Origin: Aphanothece cf. minutissima CCALA 015
Lineage (GTDB): Bacteria; Cyanobacteriota; Cyanobacteriia; PCC-6307; Cyanobiaceae
Length of the DNA: 64,000 nucleotides
Direction: 5' to 3'
NCBI GenBank assembly: GCA_003003925.1
Contig: PVWP01000002.1
Span: 62,001-126,000 of the forward strand
Shown here: piece by piece, positions 38,811 to 47,594 of the stretch
Layout: every line of letters begins with the position of its first letter
Position numbering within the stretch: position 1 is the first letter of the stretch
Translations under genes and position numbers: made by a program
The notes under the pieces: generated by a model
Database searches by the model: none
The model's input: only the letters and a program-made list of their open reading frames with translations
What the model was told of the DNA's origin: nothing

Positions 38811-39262
38811 GATCCCACCTTGCCCTGGACAAGTTCGGCGCGGGGATAGCGACGCTGCAACTGGGGCCAGTGCACGTAAAGGATGTCAAGAAACGGCCGA
38901 ACGAGCCGCGCCGAGAGGCTCAGGGTCTCGATGCGGGTCACGGACTCGATGAACACGGTCTTGCATCCGAACAGTTTACCGAGCAGCAGAAAGGGGACGG
39001 CCACACCGGCGCCGGTCGAGACGATCACATCCGGCCGCCGGCGGCGGATCACCTGCAGCGCCAGCCCCAGGTTGCGCAGCAGATTCGGCAGGTTGCGGTT
39101 GGTGGGGCTGTGGGCCCAGAGCACCTCCTCTCCCGCCAGCGCCGTTTCCGTGGTCGGCGTGCGGAAGGTGATCCAGAGATGGGGATGGCGCCCCCAGAAG
39201 TCGGCCAGTTGCTGCAGGGCCTTGAAATGCCCCCCCGACGAACAGACCAGCAGGATCTTCAT
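38807..39262 (-). CDS. PssD-like glycosyltransferase subunit (Alg14 type)
   Basis: A 151-residue Alg14-like membrane anchor and partner. It begins MKILLVCSSGGHFKALQQL and contains NRNLPNLLRNLGLALQVI, VIVSTGAGVAVPFLLLGKLFG and FIESVTRIETLSLSARL, all hallmarks of the family. ATG at 39262 overlaps the stop of the preceding GT2 gene (ATGA); the frame is open much further upstream, but that part is a shadow of the GT2 gene. It works with the PssE-like protein on the cytoplasmic membrane face. Confidence 0.9.
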   Translation of the reverse strand: MKILLVCSSGGHFKALQQLADFWGRHPHLWITFRTPTTETALAGEEVLWAHSPTNRNLPNLLRNLGLALQVIRRRRPDVIVSTGAGVAVPFLLLGKLFGCKTVFIESVTRIETLSLSARLVRPFLDILYVHWPQLQRRYPRAELVQGKVGS

Positions 39263-40290
39263 GGCCCCAGCTCCCCCTGAATGCGCCGCCTCTGGCTGTC
39301 GCCGGTGGAGCGCAGCATCCGGCCCTCCAGCCAGCGATAGGGACCCTCCGGCAACACCAGCAGCAGGTAGGCCGCCACCAGGGTGATCAGGGTGCGGCGC
39401 GGTTCCTCCAGCAGCACCCTCCAGTCGGTGGCCAGGGATTGGTGCAGCAGGCGCACGGCCATGGCCCCATCCCGCTGCCGGGTGGCCCGCCGTGCCAGGT
39501 AGCGCAGCTGGTAGGCCCGGGCCCGGGAGCCCCAGCGGGCGATGAAGTCGGGGTGGGTGGCCTCCGTCTTCACCAGGATCCGCTCCCAGGAGGCGTACTG
39601 CTGCATCAGGTTGGCGGAGAGTCCGCCGCTGCTGATCCGGTAGAGAGTGAGCGGTTCGGGAATGCCCTCGATCTGCCACCGGGTCTGGAGGGCGATCCGC
39701 AGCCAGCACTCGATGTCTTCGGACTGTCGGAAGCTGTCGTCGAAGAAGAAATCCTCCTCGGTGCCATAGAGATTGGCGGTGAAGCGAATGGCCTCAAAGA
39801 CCTCCCGGCGGATGACGACCGCGGAGCCATTGCCGATCGGATTGCGGCAGAACACCACCTGCGGGGTGATATTGCGCAGGGTCGGCATCTGGTGGAGGCC
39901 GATGGGCCTGGAGGCCTCATCAATGAAACTGGAACGGGAAAAACTCACCCCCACCTCGGGCCGCGCCTGCAGATGGACCAGATGGCGCTCCACCTTGGTG
40001 GGCAGCCAGAGATCGTCACTGTCGAGAAATCCCAGAATCTCCCCCTGGGCCTGGCGGATCCCCGTGTTGCGGGCGCCCGCCAGACCACGATTGCGCTGGT
40101 GCACAATCCGCAGGCGAGAATCCTCGTAGCCCTGGCAGATCTCCACCCCATCATCGGTGGAGCCGTCGTTCACCACCAGGATCTCGAGGTTGGTGTAGGT
40201 CTGGGCCAGCACCGATTCCAGACTTTCGCGCACTGTCGCGGCGGAGTTGTAGAGCGGCATCACCACCGTGACCAGGGGAGAGCGGCTCAT
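39259..40290 (-). CDS. Family 2 glycosyltransferase (1)
   Basis: A 343-residue GT2 enzyme. It has the nucleotide-sugar site TVVMPLYNSAATVRESLESVL (split), VNDGSTDDG and the DXD motif FLDSDDLWLP at about residue 90. The C-terminal 80 residues are basic and share RVLLEEPRRTLITLVAAYLL with the next upstream GT2 (RLLLRQPRRTLLTTVAVF), so the two are tandem paralogues. It probably adds a sugar to the growing repeat unit in the cytoplasm. ATG at 40290; the gap to the upstream gene is 40 bp. Confidence 0.92.
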   Translation of the reverse strand: MSRSPLVTVVMPLYNSAATVRESLESVLAQTYTNLEILVVNDGSTDDGVEICQGYEDSRLRIVHQRNRGLAGARNTGIRQAQGEILGFLDSDDLWLPTKVERHLVHLQARPEVGVSFSRSSFIDEASRPIGLHQMPTLRNITPQVVFCRNPIGNGSAVVIRREVFEAIRFTANLYGTEEDFFFDDSFRQSEDIECWLRIALQTRWQIEGIPEPLTLYRISSGGLSANLMQQYASWERILVKTEATHPDFIARWGSRARAYQLRYLARRATRQRDGAMAVRLLHQSLATDWRVLLEEPRRTLITLVAAYLLLVLPEGPYRWLEGRMLRSTGDSQRRRIQGELGP

Positions 40291-40330
40291 GGACGGGGGT
40301 TCAAGGGCACGGGGGGCGTCGCAAAAGCCA

Positions 40331-41341
40331 TCATGACCGTGCCTTGGCCTGGCGGCCACCCAGGCGGCGCCAGGGTGCCAGCAGCTGACGGGCGAAGACA
40401 GCCACGGTCGTGAGCAGCGTCCGTCGTGGCTGCCGCAGCAGAAGTCGCCAGTCGGAGCGCAGGGCGCGGACCATGAAGTCGGTGCCGATGGCGGGCGTGC
40501 CCCCCAGGCGCAGGGAGCGCCGGGCCAGGTAGCGCAGATGAATCGCCTGGGCGGTGGCGAAATGCTGCGCCACCAGGTCGGGTGCATAGCGGCGGGCTTC
40601 CTGGATCAGCCGCAGCCAGCCCTGCTCCATGCGCTGCAGGCTGGAGGAGAGTCCCCCCACCGATGTCCGGTAGTAGGTGAGCACCTGGGGCAGCCCGGTG
40701 ATGCGCCAGCGGCCGTCGCAGGCCACCCGCAGCAACCATTCCAGATCTTCCGAGTAGCTCATGTCGGAGACGAATCCACCCACCGTGGTGAACACCTCAC
40801 GGCGCAGCACCCAGTTGGAGGTGGTGTTGGTGGGGTTCTCACAGAGGAAATCCACGGGTCGATAGGTGGTCCGGGGCTGGGCCGCCAGATGACCCGTGGG
40901 CGTCCCCTCGGGAGAGAGGAACGCGACGCGGGCGAAACTCACGCCCACGTCGGCATGGTGGTCGTGGTACGCCACATGCAGGCGCAGTTTGTCGGGATGC
41001 CAGAGGTCATCGGCATCCAGGAAGGCGATCAGGGGCGCCCTGCTCAGTGCGACGCCGCGGTTGCGAGCCCTTGAGACCCCCGCATTGGGCTGGGGCACCA
41101 GCTGGATCCGGGGATCGTCCCCGAACAGGCGGCCCATGATGGCCAGGCTGTCGTCCGTGGATCCGTCATCCACCGCGATCAATTCCCAGTCGCTCAGGCT
41201 CTGCGTCAGCACCGAGCGCAACGTCTGGGCGATGTGCGGTGCCGCGTTGTAGACGGGGACCACCACCGAAATCTTCGGTGTGTTCGGCCCTGCTGGATCG
41301 GGAACCACCGCGGCGGTCTCGTGCGGATCGGTGGGCGTCAT
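40331..41341 (-). CDS. Family 2 glycosyltransferase (2)
   Basis: A 336-residue GT2 enzyme with ISVVVPVYNAAPHIAQTL, VDDGSTDDSL and the DXD motif FLDADDLWHPD, and a basic C-terminus similar to GT2 (1). It has an extra 20-residue Pro/Thr-rich N-terminus. It lies 8 bp after the stop of the third GT2 gene and 40 bp before GT2 (1), in the middle of the polysaccharide operon. The sugar donor is unknown. Confidence 0.92.
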   Translation of the reverse strand: MTPTDPHETAAVVPDPAGPNTPKISVVVPVYNAAPHIAQTLRSVLTQSLSDWELIAVDDGSTDDSLAIMGRLFGDDPRIQLVPQPNAGVSRARNRGVALSRAPLIAFLDADDLWHPDKLRLHVAYHDHHADVGVSFARVAFLSPEGTPTGHLAAQPRTTYRPVDFLCENPTNTTSNWVLRREVFTTVGGFVSDMSYSEDLEWLLRVACDGRWRITGLPQVLTYYRTSVGGLSSSLQRMEQGWLRLIQEARRYAPDLVAQHFATAQAIHLRYLARRSLRLGGTPAIGTDFMVRALRSDWRLLLRQPRRTLLTTVAVFARQLLAPWRRLGGRQAKARS

Positions 41342-41349
41342 CGCGGCGG

Positions 41350-42243
41350 CTACGACGTATGGCTGGAACGTCGGGCTCCTCCGATCCGACGCAGGAGCGC
41401 CTTGAAACGCCCGATCAGGGTGATCCAGGCCATCCGCAGGCGCTTGCTGTAGTAATCGAACTGGTTGATCGTCGGCGGCTGACCCGCCTGGAAATGGTTC
41501 AACCGACGGGCAGGCAGGAGCTTGGAGGTCCAGTCGACGGAGTCGATATGGCGAAACTGGGCATGGCCGTAGCGGGCCTGGAGCTTCTCCTTGATCTGAT
41601 CAGGCGTGCGGTAGGGATAGTGGCGGTTGTAGAGCCGCTGGGAACAGGCCTTCTTGAGCCCGTCGGGCCACTGGGGGGCCACCGCTTCGTTCCAGGGTTG
41701 ATCGGGCTGGTTGCGGAAGAAACGGTATTCGCGCCAGTTGGCGGAGTAGTAGCGGCGCCGTTCGGTGATGGGCCGGCTGGTATCCAGTCTCTCGGCCTCC
41801 CAGTTCTTGTAGTCGGTATCCGTGTAATAGAACTGAAGATTCCAGGCCGTCACGAAATCGGCCTTTTCCTGATTCGCCTTGGCGAGCACATCTCTGGGGT
41901 CGCCATCGAGGAACTCGTCCCCGTCCAGCCTCAGCCACCAATCCTGATCGGTCAGCTCATGATGGTATCGGTTGTAGACGATGGAACGCATGCCATCACG
42001 GAAGGGTACAAGGAGTTGCTCCTCAACCACGATGGCCGGATACTGCTGGGCAAGGCCATTCACAGTTTCCCAGGTACCATCGGTACTGCCGTTATCCAGA
42101 ACAAAGATACGATCGCAGAACTTCAGTGCGTGATGTAGACAATCTGCAATGACATCGCCCTCATTCTTGATCAGACAAATGGCGTAGATCTTCACGAGTG
42201 GATCAAGCGGGCGGACATCTTGATTGGCTCTGATGGCAGCCAC
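41350..42243 (-). CDS. Family 2 glycosyltransferase (3)
   Basis: Up to 297 residues. The family start VKIYAICLIKNEGD lies at residue 17, so a GTG at 42195 is an attractive alternative to the GTG at 42243. Further motifs are FVLDNGSTDGTW and the DXD-like WWLRLDGDEFLDGDP. The later part is rich in aromatic and basic residues (YYSANWREYRFFRNQ), as in GT2 enzymes of the WaaE/KdtX-like or LPS-core group. It is noticeably lower in G+C than the housekeeping genes. Confidence 0.88.
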   Translation of the reverse strand: MAAIRANQDVRPLDPLVKIYAICLIKNEGDVIADCLHHALKFCDRIFVLDNGSTDGTWETVNGLAQQYPAIVVEEQLLVPFRDGMRSIVYNRYHHELTDQDWWLRLDGDEFLDGDPRDVLAKANQEKADFVTAWNLQFYYTDTDYKNWEAERLDTSRPITERRRYYSANWREYRFFRNQPDQPWNEAVAPQWPDGLKKACSQRLYNRHYPYRTPDQIKEKLQARYGHAQFRHIDSVDWTSKLLPARRLNHFQAGQPPTINQFDYYSKRLRMAWITLIGRFKALLRRIGGARRSSHTS

Positions 42244-42327
42244 AGCGCCACTGACGTGCTCCAGACCTTTGGCAGGAGCCGCGAGGCAGGAAGGCTTCCA
42301 TCACCATAACCGCGCTCTGGAGCCGTT

Positions 42328-43608
42328 TCACAGGGCTGCGGGCTGAGAGGTCTGAATCCTTCGCAATAGCCGCTGACCCATGATCAGGTAGATCGGTTGA
42401 AGGCTGAGATGGGCCGCTGCGACGGCGACGGCGACACCCAGGGATCCCCATGTCGTGCCGATCAGAATGGCCACGGTGAGGGCCGCCGTGAAGACCACGT
42501 TCCAGAGCAGATCCACCTGGGGTAGGCCCACGGCGCGGAACAACATGGCGGAGGCGTTGGCAAAGGGTCGAGAAAGGGCCGACAGGCAGATCAGCATGAG
42601 AATGGGCACCGCGCCATCGGCCACCCACTTCTGACCAAAGACGACCGGCACATACAGAGGCGCAAGGCTGCACTGCAGGGCAACCACGGGCACGATCACC
42701 TTGGTGATGGTGAGCAGATTCTTTCTGAAGCGCTCCTTGAGGACGGCGGGTTGGCCGCGAACGTCACAGAAGTCGGAGTAGAGGGAGACCGACAGGGCAT
42801 TGATCACACTCAGGCTCAGACCCAGTCCGGCGTTGAAGGCGAAGTAGTACACGCCAAGCGCCTTGACACCGATGAAGCGACCGATCACCAGATAGTCCAC
42901 ATTCTCCCGGAAGGTGTTGAGCAACTCAACCCCGAGGATGCGACTGCCGAACTGGAGCACGGACTTCCAGCGCTTGAGCGTGAACGCCAGGGCAGGCCTC
43001 CAGGGCTCGAAGCGCAGCATCATGGCAACCCAGACCGGGGCTACCAGCAACTTGGGAAGCACGATCGCCCACATGCCCATCCCCATCAGCGCAAAGATCC
43101 CCGTCATCAGGTTTTCGCTGGCGACGGCTGTGAGGTTGGTCATGCTGTAAAACTTCAGCCGATTCTTTCGGCGCACCAAAGCCGACTGGACCATGGAAAG
43201 TGGGTAGATCAGATAGCTGAAACTCACCACGATGATCGGCACGATCAGTGCGTTGTCGTTGTAGATCCTGGCAAAGACAAACGAACCAATGATCTGAATA
43301 AGACATAGGCTGAAGCCGATCAGCCAGTTCAGACTCCATGCCGTCTGACAGATCTCCTGGACCTCATCCGCATCGGCCTGCACGATCTTGTCGCCGATGC
43401 CGTTGCGTGTGAAGACCTTGACCAGCTCGCCGGAGGTCAACACGATGGCCGCCAGGCCATAGTCCCTGGGGCTCAGCAGCCTGGCCAGCAGAACGGTGGC
43501 CACGAGCCGCGAGACCCGAATCCCCACCTCCCCTACACCCATCCAGCCGATGTTGCGGATGAATCGGTCCTTGGGGATGAATTGCTTGAGGTTGCTCAGC
43601 AGGCGCAT
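42328..43608 (-). CDS. wzx: Polysaccharide flippase (Wzx/WzxC type)
   Basis: A 426-residue MOP-superfamily exporter with 12-14 helices. Typical stretches are FIRNIGWMGVGEVGIRVSRLVATVLLARLLSPRDYGLAAIV (split, N-terminus) and later RENVDYLVIGRFIGVKALGVYYFAF. It moves the undecaprenyl-linked repeat unit across the plasma membrane. ATG at 43608 is preferred; an adjacent TTG at 43611 is also open. One sampled line of its sequence (43261-43320) is only about 43% G+C, far below the two thirds usual here, suggesting acquired DNA. Confidence 0.9.
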   Translation of the reverse strand: MRLLSNLKQFIPKDRFIRNIGWMGVGEVGIRVSRLVATVLLARLLSPRDYGLAAIVLTSGELVKVFTRNGIGDKIVQADADEVQEICQTAWSLNWLIGFSLCLIQIIGSFVFARIYNDNALIVPIIVVSFSYLIYPLSMVQSALVRRKNRLKFYSMTNLTAVASENLMTGIFALMGMGMWAIVLPKLLVAPVWVAMMLRFEPWRPALAFTLKRWKSVLQFGSRILGVELLNTFRENVDYLVIGRFIGVKALGVYYFAFNAGLGLSLSVINALSVSLYSDFCDVRGQPAVLKERFRKNLLTITKVIVPVVALQCSLAPLYVPVVFGQKWVADGAVPILMLICLSALSRPFANASAMLFRAVGLPQVDLLWNVVFTAALTVAILIGTTWGSLGVAVAVAAAHLSLQPIYLIMGQRLLRRIQTSQPAAL

Positions 43609-43687
43609 CAAGGCTCACCCCCCTGCGAAGCTTTCGATGGCTCATCATGGCATCTGGGCATCTCAATGCAGCCGGATAGGGTGTGAA

Positions 43688-45019
43688 TCACGACACAGCC
43701 TGCAGCTCCGGCTGAGGTGAGCTCTTCTTCTCCTGAAGAGCCATGCCCATGATCACCATCCCAGGCCAGAAGAGATAGACGAGGATCTCAAGATTCTCTC
43801 CAAACGTATACATGAACAAGAGAATGATGATGCCAAGCCCTGCGGAGCCAAGTTGATAATTCGGACTGGCTGCGCGACGCAGAAGGTCAAGGCCCGTTGC
43901 CAGCATGGGAATGGCCAGGGCAAAAAAGCCGACAATCCCCTTGACGAAAAGAACTCCGGCCCAGGTGTGGTGGGAACCAATGGCCATGTACTCCACCAGG
44001 TGGGGCCCTCCCTCCACAACTCCATGCCCCCAGATCGGAGCCTCGGTTTCCCAGCGATGGAAGGCGATACGCTTGAGCGCAAAGCGCACACGCGTGGAGC
44101 CAGCCCGAGCTCCTTTGAATCCTTCCCAGTAGTCGTTGATGGCTGTCAGAATCGACGTGGCGAAGATGCCGCCAAGATAGGACAGAATTCCAAGGGAAAT
44201 CAGCATGAACGGTTTGCGGAGTCTGGACACCACGGCCGTCACGGCCGGGATCAGGATGATGCAGAGCTGGGCAAGCCTGGACTTGCAGACAAAGCACATC
44301 ACGATGGAGCCAGCGATTCCAAGAAGTTTCCACTTGCGGTCTTTTTCTAACAGGCAAATCATAAAGTTGATGTTCCCGACGAAACCCAGCGCTGGTCCCC
44401 AGGGCGAAAAGAGACGCCAACGAAGATCACCGGTGCTGCCGTCGATTTCATAGAGAGGCACATCGAAGAACTCATTGCCTGGACCACCCACCGCTCGCAA
44501 GGGGGAGACGTACAGGACTTCGGGAAGTCCCAGATGGGGGGTCAGCATCAGAAACGGGATGATCAGCAGCGTATGAAATCCAACGATGCATATGGCACGG
44601 GTCGGGATGCTGCTACGAATCGGCAGGGCCCCGGCTAACGGGTAAAGGGCCAGGGCAGCCCAGCCTTTCGCCCAGCCAATCGTTGACTTAATGATGGCTG
44701 CAGTGCCGAGGTTGAAATTCACGTGCCCTGCAATCAAGGCCACTTGCATGATGAGCATGCCGGTAATCCATAGCCAGATCACGGGAGAAATGGAAATCTC
44801 CTCATTCTCTTCCGGGTGATCCATCCTGGCCAGAATCTTGATCAACAGGCAACCCAGAAGTAGCCAGCACAGAACCGACCCCACAACATAGAGTCCGCCG
44901 ACAAGCCAGATGGGATAGGTGCAGATGATCGACCACCACACCAGACGCTCCGGCCAGTTTCCAGGCCGAAGATCATCCTCCGCATGGAAGGCCTTGGAAA
45001 GAAGCGTTTTGAGTCCCAA
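43688..45019 (-). CDS. Wzy-like O-antigen/exopolysaccharide polymerase
   Basis: A 443-residue membrane protein with about 11 helices and a large periplasmic loop (about residues 190-225). It contains FVCKSRLAQLCIILIPAV and GHGVVEGGPHLVEYMAIGSHHTW, resembling the Wzy_C/O-antigen ligase region with its conserved His. The start is TTG at 45019. A perfect AGGAG element (complement of 45026-45030) sits six bases upstream, and no better start fits. It lies 13 bp after wzz. Polymerase rather than ligase is inferred from the EPS context. Confidence 0.82.
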   Translation of the reverse strand: MGLKTLLSKAFHAEDDLRPGNWPERLVWWSIICTYPIWLVGGLYVVGSVLCWLLLGCLLIKILARMDHPEENEEISISPVIWLWITGMLIMQVALIAGHVNFNLGTAAIIKSTIGWAKGWAALALYPLAGALPIRSSIPTRAICIVGFHTLLIIPFLMLTPHLGLPEVLYVSPLRAVGGPGNEFFDVPLYEIDGSTGDLRWRLFSPWGPALGFVGNINFMICLLEKDRKWKLLGIAGSIVMCFVCKSRLAQLCIILIPAVTAVVSRLRKPFMLISLGILSYLGGIFATSILTAINDYWEGFKGARAGSTRVRFALKRIAFHRWETEAPIWGHGVVEGGPHLVEYMAIGSHHTWAGVLFVKGIVGFFALAIPMLATGLDLLRRAASPNYQLGSAGLGIIILLFMYTFGENLEILVYLFWPGMVIMGMALQEKKSSPQPELQAVS

Positions 45020-45032
45020 TGAAGTCTCCTGG

Positions 45033-46544
45033 CTAGGTCGAGACCCAACGGGCGAGCCGCTTGATCCAGGGCTTGCGGATCCATAAAATCCAGAGCCCCG
45101 TTGTCGTGAGGATGGAGCCAAAGGCTGAGCCAGCCAGAACCAAGGACCGTTTGGGAGAAGTCGCTTTCTCTGGCAGTGTCGGTTCAACAGCAATCTGGAT
45201 CAGCGGGAAAGCTGCAAAGATGTTGGACTGACCGAGATCGAGTTTGGCTAATGTCGATGCAAAGACTGCTTCGGCTATCTGCTCATTTCGCTTCAGGTTC
45301 TCCAATGACGACTGCCTCTGGGACATCATCCGGAGACGGTCCTCCAAGGAACTGATCTGTTGATCCAGTTTGCCAACCTGTGATGCCGCGCCACTGGCAT
45401 CCGATTGGTAGTTCACCAGGTTCTGGAAGAGAGATTCGCGCCCCGAACTTGCGCCCGTCAATGCAAGTCGCGAGAGGAGCTGGGCGGACGCAAGGCGACC
45501 AAGCAAGGCGTTGGCTCGCTGGTTCATCGCCTGCCTTGCTGCTTCCTGACGCTTGATCTCCTTGAGAATCCGAGGATTATTCCGCCCGAACTTTGATAGT
45601 TGAACTTTCAGGATCGAAGTGGCTTCGCTGTAATCTTTGAGATTCTGCTGGAAGATCTGATCCACTTGCAGCTTGAACGCATCTGTGGCCTCCGCTGGAG
45701 AAAGGCCCAGGCTGCGGCTCAACTTCTGCAGTCGACTTTCCGCCTGGGACTGCTGTGCCGCAAGTTCGGCTCTCTGCTTGCGTAGCTGTTCGATATTGGC
45801 CGAGAGGATTTCAACCTGTTCTATCGAGGTCAGCCCAGACCGGCGCTTGTACTCGGACACATCCTTCTGCGCAGCCTCAAGCTTCTGCTGTGTCTCCAGC
45901 AGAATCTTCTGGGTGGGACCTTGCCGCTGGTTGATTTCACTGACGCGCAGCTCACTCAGCCGTTCGACCATGGCTTCATACAAGGCATAGGAACGCTTGC
46001 GTGCATCCTCGGGAGACGGGCCGGTGGAATCAATCTGCATCAAGGTCGTATTGTCAATATTCTTGATTCGAGGCTTGGCAAAATCCCCCTTTGGAACATT
46101 GGCAATCTTGGCAGCCCTTGCGAGCACCTGTTCACTGACGAAGATGTACTCATAGTTGGCACGGGGATCAAAGGTTGCTAAACCCAGGGATTCACTTGAA
46201 GCTGTGGCCTGGCCAATATCTGGTAGGCTCAGATTCACAGCATTGGCGCTTCCTGGCAGAATCAAGGCCCAGGAACTCGTATACACAGGCTTCGCAAGTA
46301 ACAGATACAGAATGCTGGATCCCCAGATCAGTCCATTGGTACATGTGGAAACGAAAAGGTAACGACTCCAGCGCAGCTTGTCCGTTCGACTCAGTCTTTT
46401 CCACCATCCCTTCGGATCCGGAACCTTCGGCCCGGGTATGTTTCGGAACTGCTCGGAAAACAGCCGACTCGCCTTGCCTAGGGGCTCTTGCACAGCCTGC
46501 ACCTTGGGCCTGAATCGTCGCAGGAACGGCGGGAAATATTTCAT
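45033..46544 (-). CDS. wzz: Chain-length regulator / polysaccharide co-polymerase (Wzz/Wzc N-terminal type)
   Basis: A 503-residue inner-membrane protein. It has a basic N-terminus with Pro-rich WKRL, helix 1 at about 62-84, a long periplasmic coiled-coil region (about 190-420; DVSEYKRRSGLTSIEQVEIL, QQSQAESRLQKLSRSLG) and helix 2 near 468-488. There is no C-terminal Walker-type tyrosine kinase domain, so it is a Wzz/PCP without BY-kinase. It sits 6 bp from wza and 13 bp from the polymerase gene. It controls chain length and coupling to Wza. Confidence 0.88.
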   Translation of the reverse strand: MKYFPPFLRRFRPKVQAVQEPLGKASRLFSEQFRNIPGPKVPDPKGWWKRLSRTDKLRWSRYLFVSTCTNGLIWGSSILYLLLAKPVYTSSWALILPGSANAVNLSLPDIGQATASSESLGLATFDPRANYEYIFVSEQVLARAAKIANVPKGDFAKPRIKNIDNTTLMQIDSTGPSPEDARKRSYALYEAMVERLSELRVSEINQRQGPTQKILLETQQKLEAAQKDVSEYKRRSGLTSIEQVEILSANIEQLRKQRAELAAQQSQAESRLQKLSRSLGLSPAEATDAFKLQVDQIFQQNLKDYSEATSILKVQLSKFGRNNPRILKEIKRQEAARQAMNQRANALLGRLASAQLLSRLALTGASSGRESLFQNLVNYQSDASGAASQVGKLDQQISSLEDRLRMMSQRQSSLENLKRNEQIAEAVFASTLAKLDLGQSNIFAAFPLIQIAVEPTLPEKATSPKRSLVLAGSAFGSILTTTGLWILWIRKPWIKRLARWVST

Positions 46545-46550
46545 TCTCTG

Positions 46551-47594
46551 CTAGGGAATACTGCGATCATAAATCAGGACAGCTGGATTGAGAAACTGGG
46601 TGAAGATGCTGAGTACGGCCTGGAAGTTAGTCATCTTGGAGTCATAACAGGCAACACCGTCGTCTGCCATGAGATAGGGATTGTTTCCGTTGTCTGTCGA
46701 GGCGCGAAGCAGCTCTTCCACACCCCTCTCATAGACTGTCGTCTTGCCCGATGCCCGTTCTGTTCTCACCAGGATGGCCCGGCGTCGTGCATTGGTGACC
46801 GAGGTCCCCCCAGCACAGTTGGCCGAAACCACCGCATGGGACAAGCGTGATCCATAGGGAAAATTCCTGGCCTGGGAGCCGATGCCGGCCACGGAATTCC
46901 CAGCTGCAGGGACAGTGAGATTGGAAATGTTGATCTCAACTTCGGCGGGCGTGATCTGAGAAGGCCGAACGATCAGTGGATTGACGATTCCGGTGTCAGG
47001 AACAATGACTTGATCACCGGCAATCAGAGGAATGTCCTTAAAGGGTTGCCCAGTGAACGCACCGGAGAGGTCGACCACTTGTCTTCGTGATCCCCGCTTG
47101 AACTCCACAGCGGTGACATCAGCAGTGGGAGTGATGCCGCCTGCACGACGCAGGGCCATGGTGAGCATACGGTTGAGCGGAGCCTGGCCAGACAGCTGAA
47201 CAGGTGTCTGCGTCTGTTCCACATCACTCAGTTCGTTGATCAGAACGCGACCGGGCTGAAACGCGGATCCAATGACAAAGACCTGGACCGGCGCCCACTG
47301 GACGACGCTCAGGCTGACCCTGAGGAAGGAGGGTTGAAAAAAGCCCTGCTGCACAAGGGCTTGAGACACACGCTTCTGAAGCTGTTCCGGTTCCAGCCCG
47401 GCGGCCGAAATGGCCTTGATGAAGGGAAGTTCAAGGTCTCCATTCAGATTGACTTCAAAGATTCCGCTGAATTCTTCCCCTTCCGGAATGGTCACTTTCA
47501 CCCGGTCTCCTGGCGAGATCGGTAAAGCCAGAGCTGTGCCGGCTGTGCTGACACTGCACACCAGAGCAAGAAGCCAGAACAGGAACTTCGACAT
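46551..47594 (-). CDS. wza: Polysaccharide export protein (Wza-like)
   Basis: A 347-residue export protein. It has a type I signal peptide (MSKFLFWLLALVCSV...ALALP) without a lipobox cysteine next to the cleavage site. A Poly_export domain follows (ISPGDRVKVTIPEGEEFSGIFEVNLNGDLELPFI, split, about 27-60), then SLBB-like regions. Three cysteines occur, one at VCSV and two in the C-terminal third. It forms the outer-membrane or periplasmic channel. It is the first gene of the minus-strand polysaccharide operon. Its upstream region holds the 16-bp tandem repeat. Confidence 0.9.
   Translation of the reverse strand: MSKFLFWLLALVCSVSTAGTALALPISPGDRVKVTIPEGEEFSGIFEVNLNGDLELPFIKAISAAGLEPEQLQKRVSQALVQQGFFQPSFLRVSLSVVQWAPVQVFVIGSAFQPGRVLINELSDVEQTQTPVQLSGQAPLNRMLTMALRRAGGITPTADVTAVEFKRGSRRQVVDLSGAFTGQPFKDIPLIAGDQVIVPDTGIVNPLIVRPSQITPAEVEINISNLTVPAAGNSVAGIGSQARNFPYGSRLSHAVVSANCAGGTSVTNARRRAILVRTERASGKTTVYERGVEELLRASTDNGNNPYLMADDGVACYDSKMTNFQAVLSIFTQFLNPAVLIYDRSIP

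Noticed and set aside
45033..46544. Bacterial tyrosine kinase (Wzc) activity
   Set aside because: The protein ends soon after the second helix, with no Walker motifs or tyrosine cluster.
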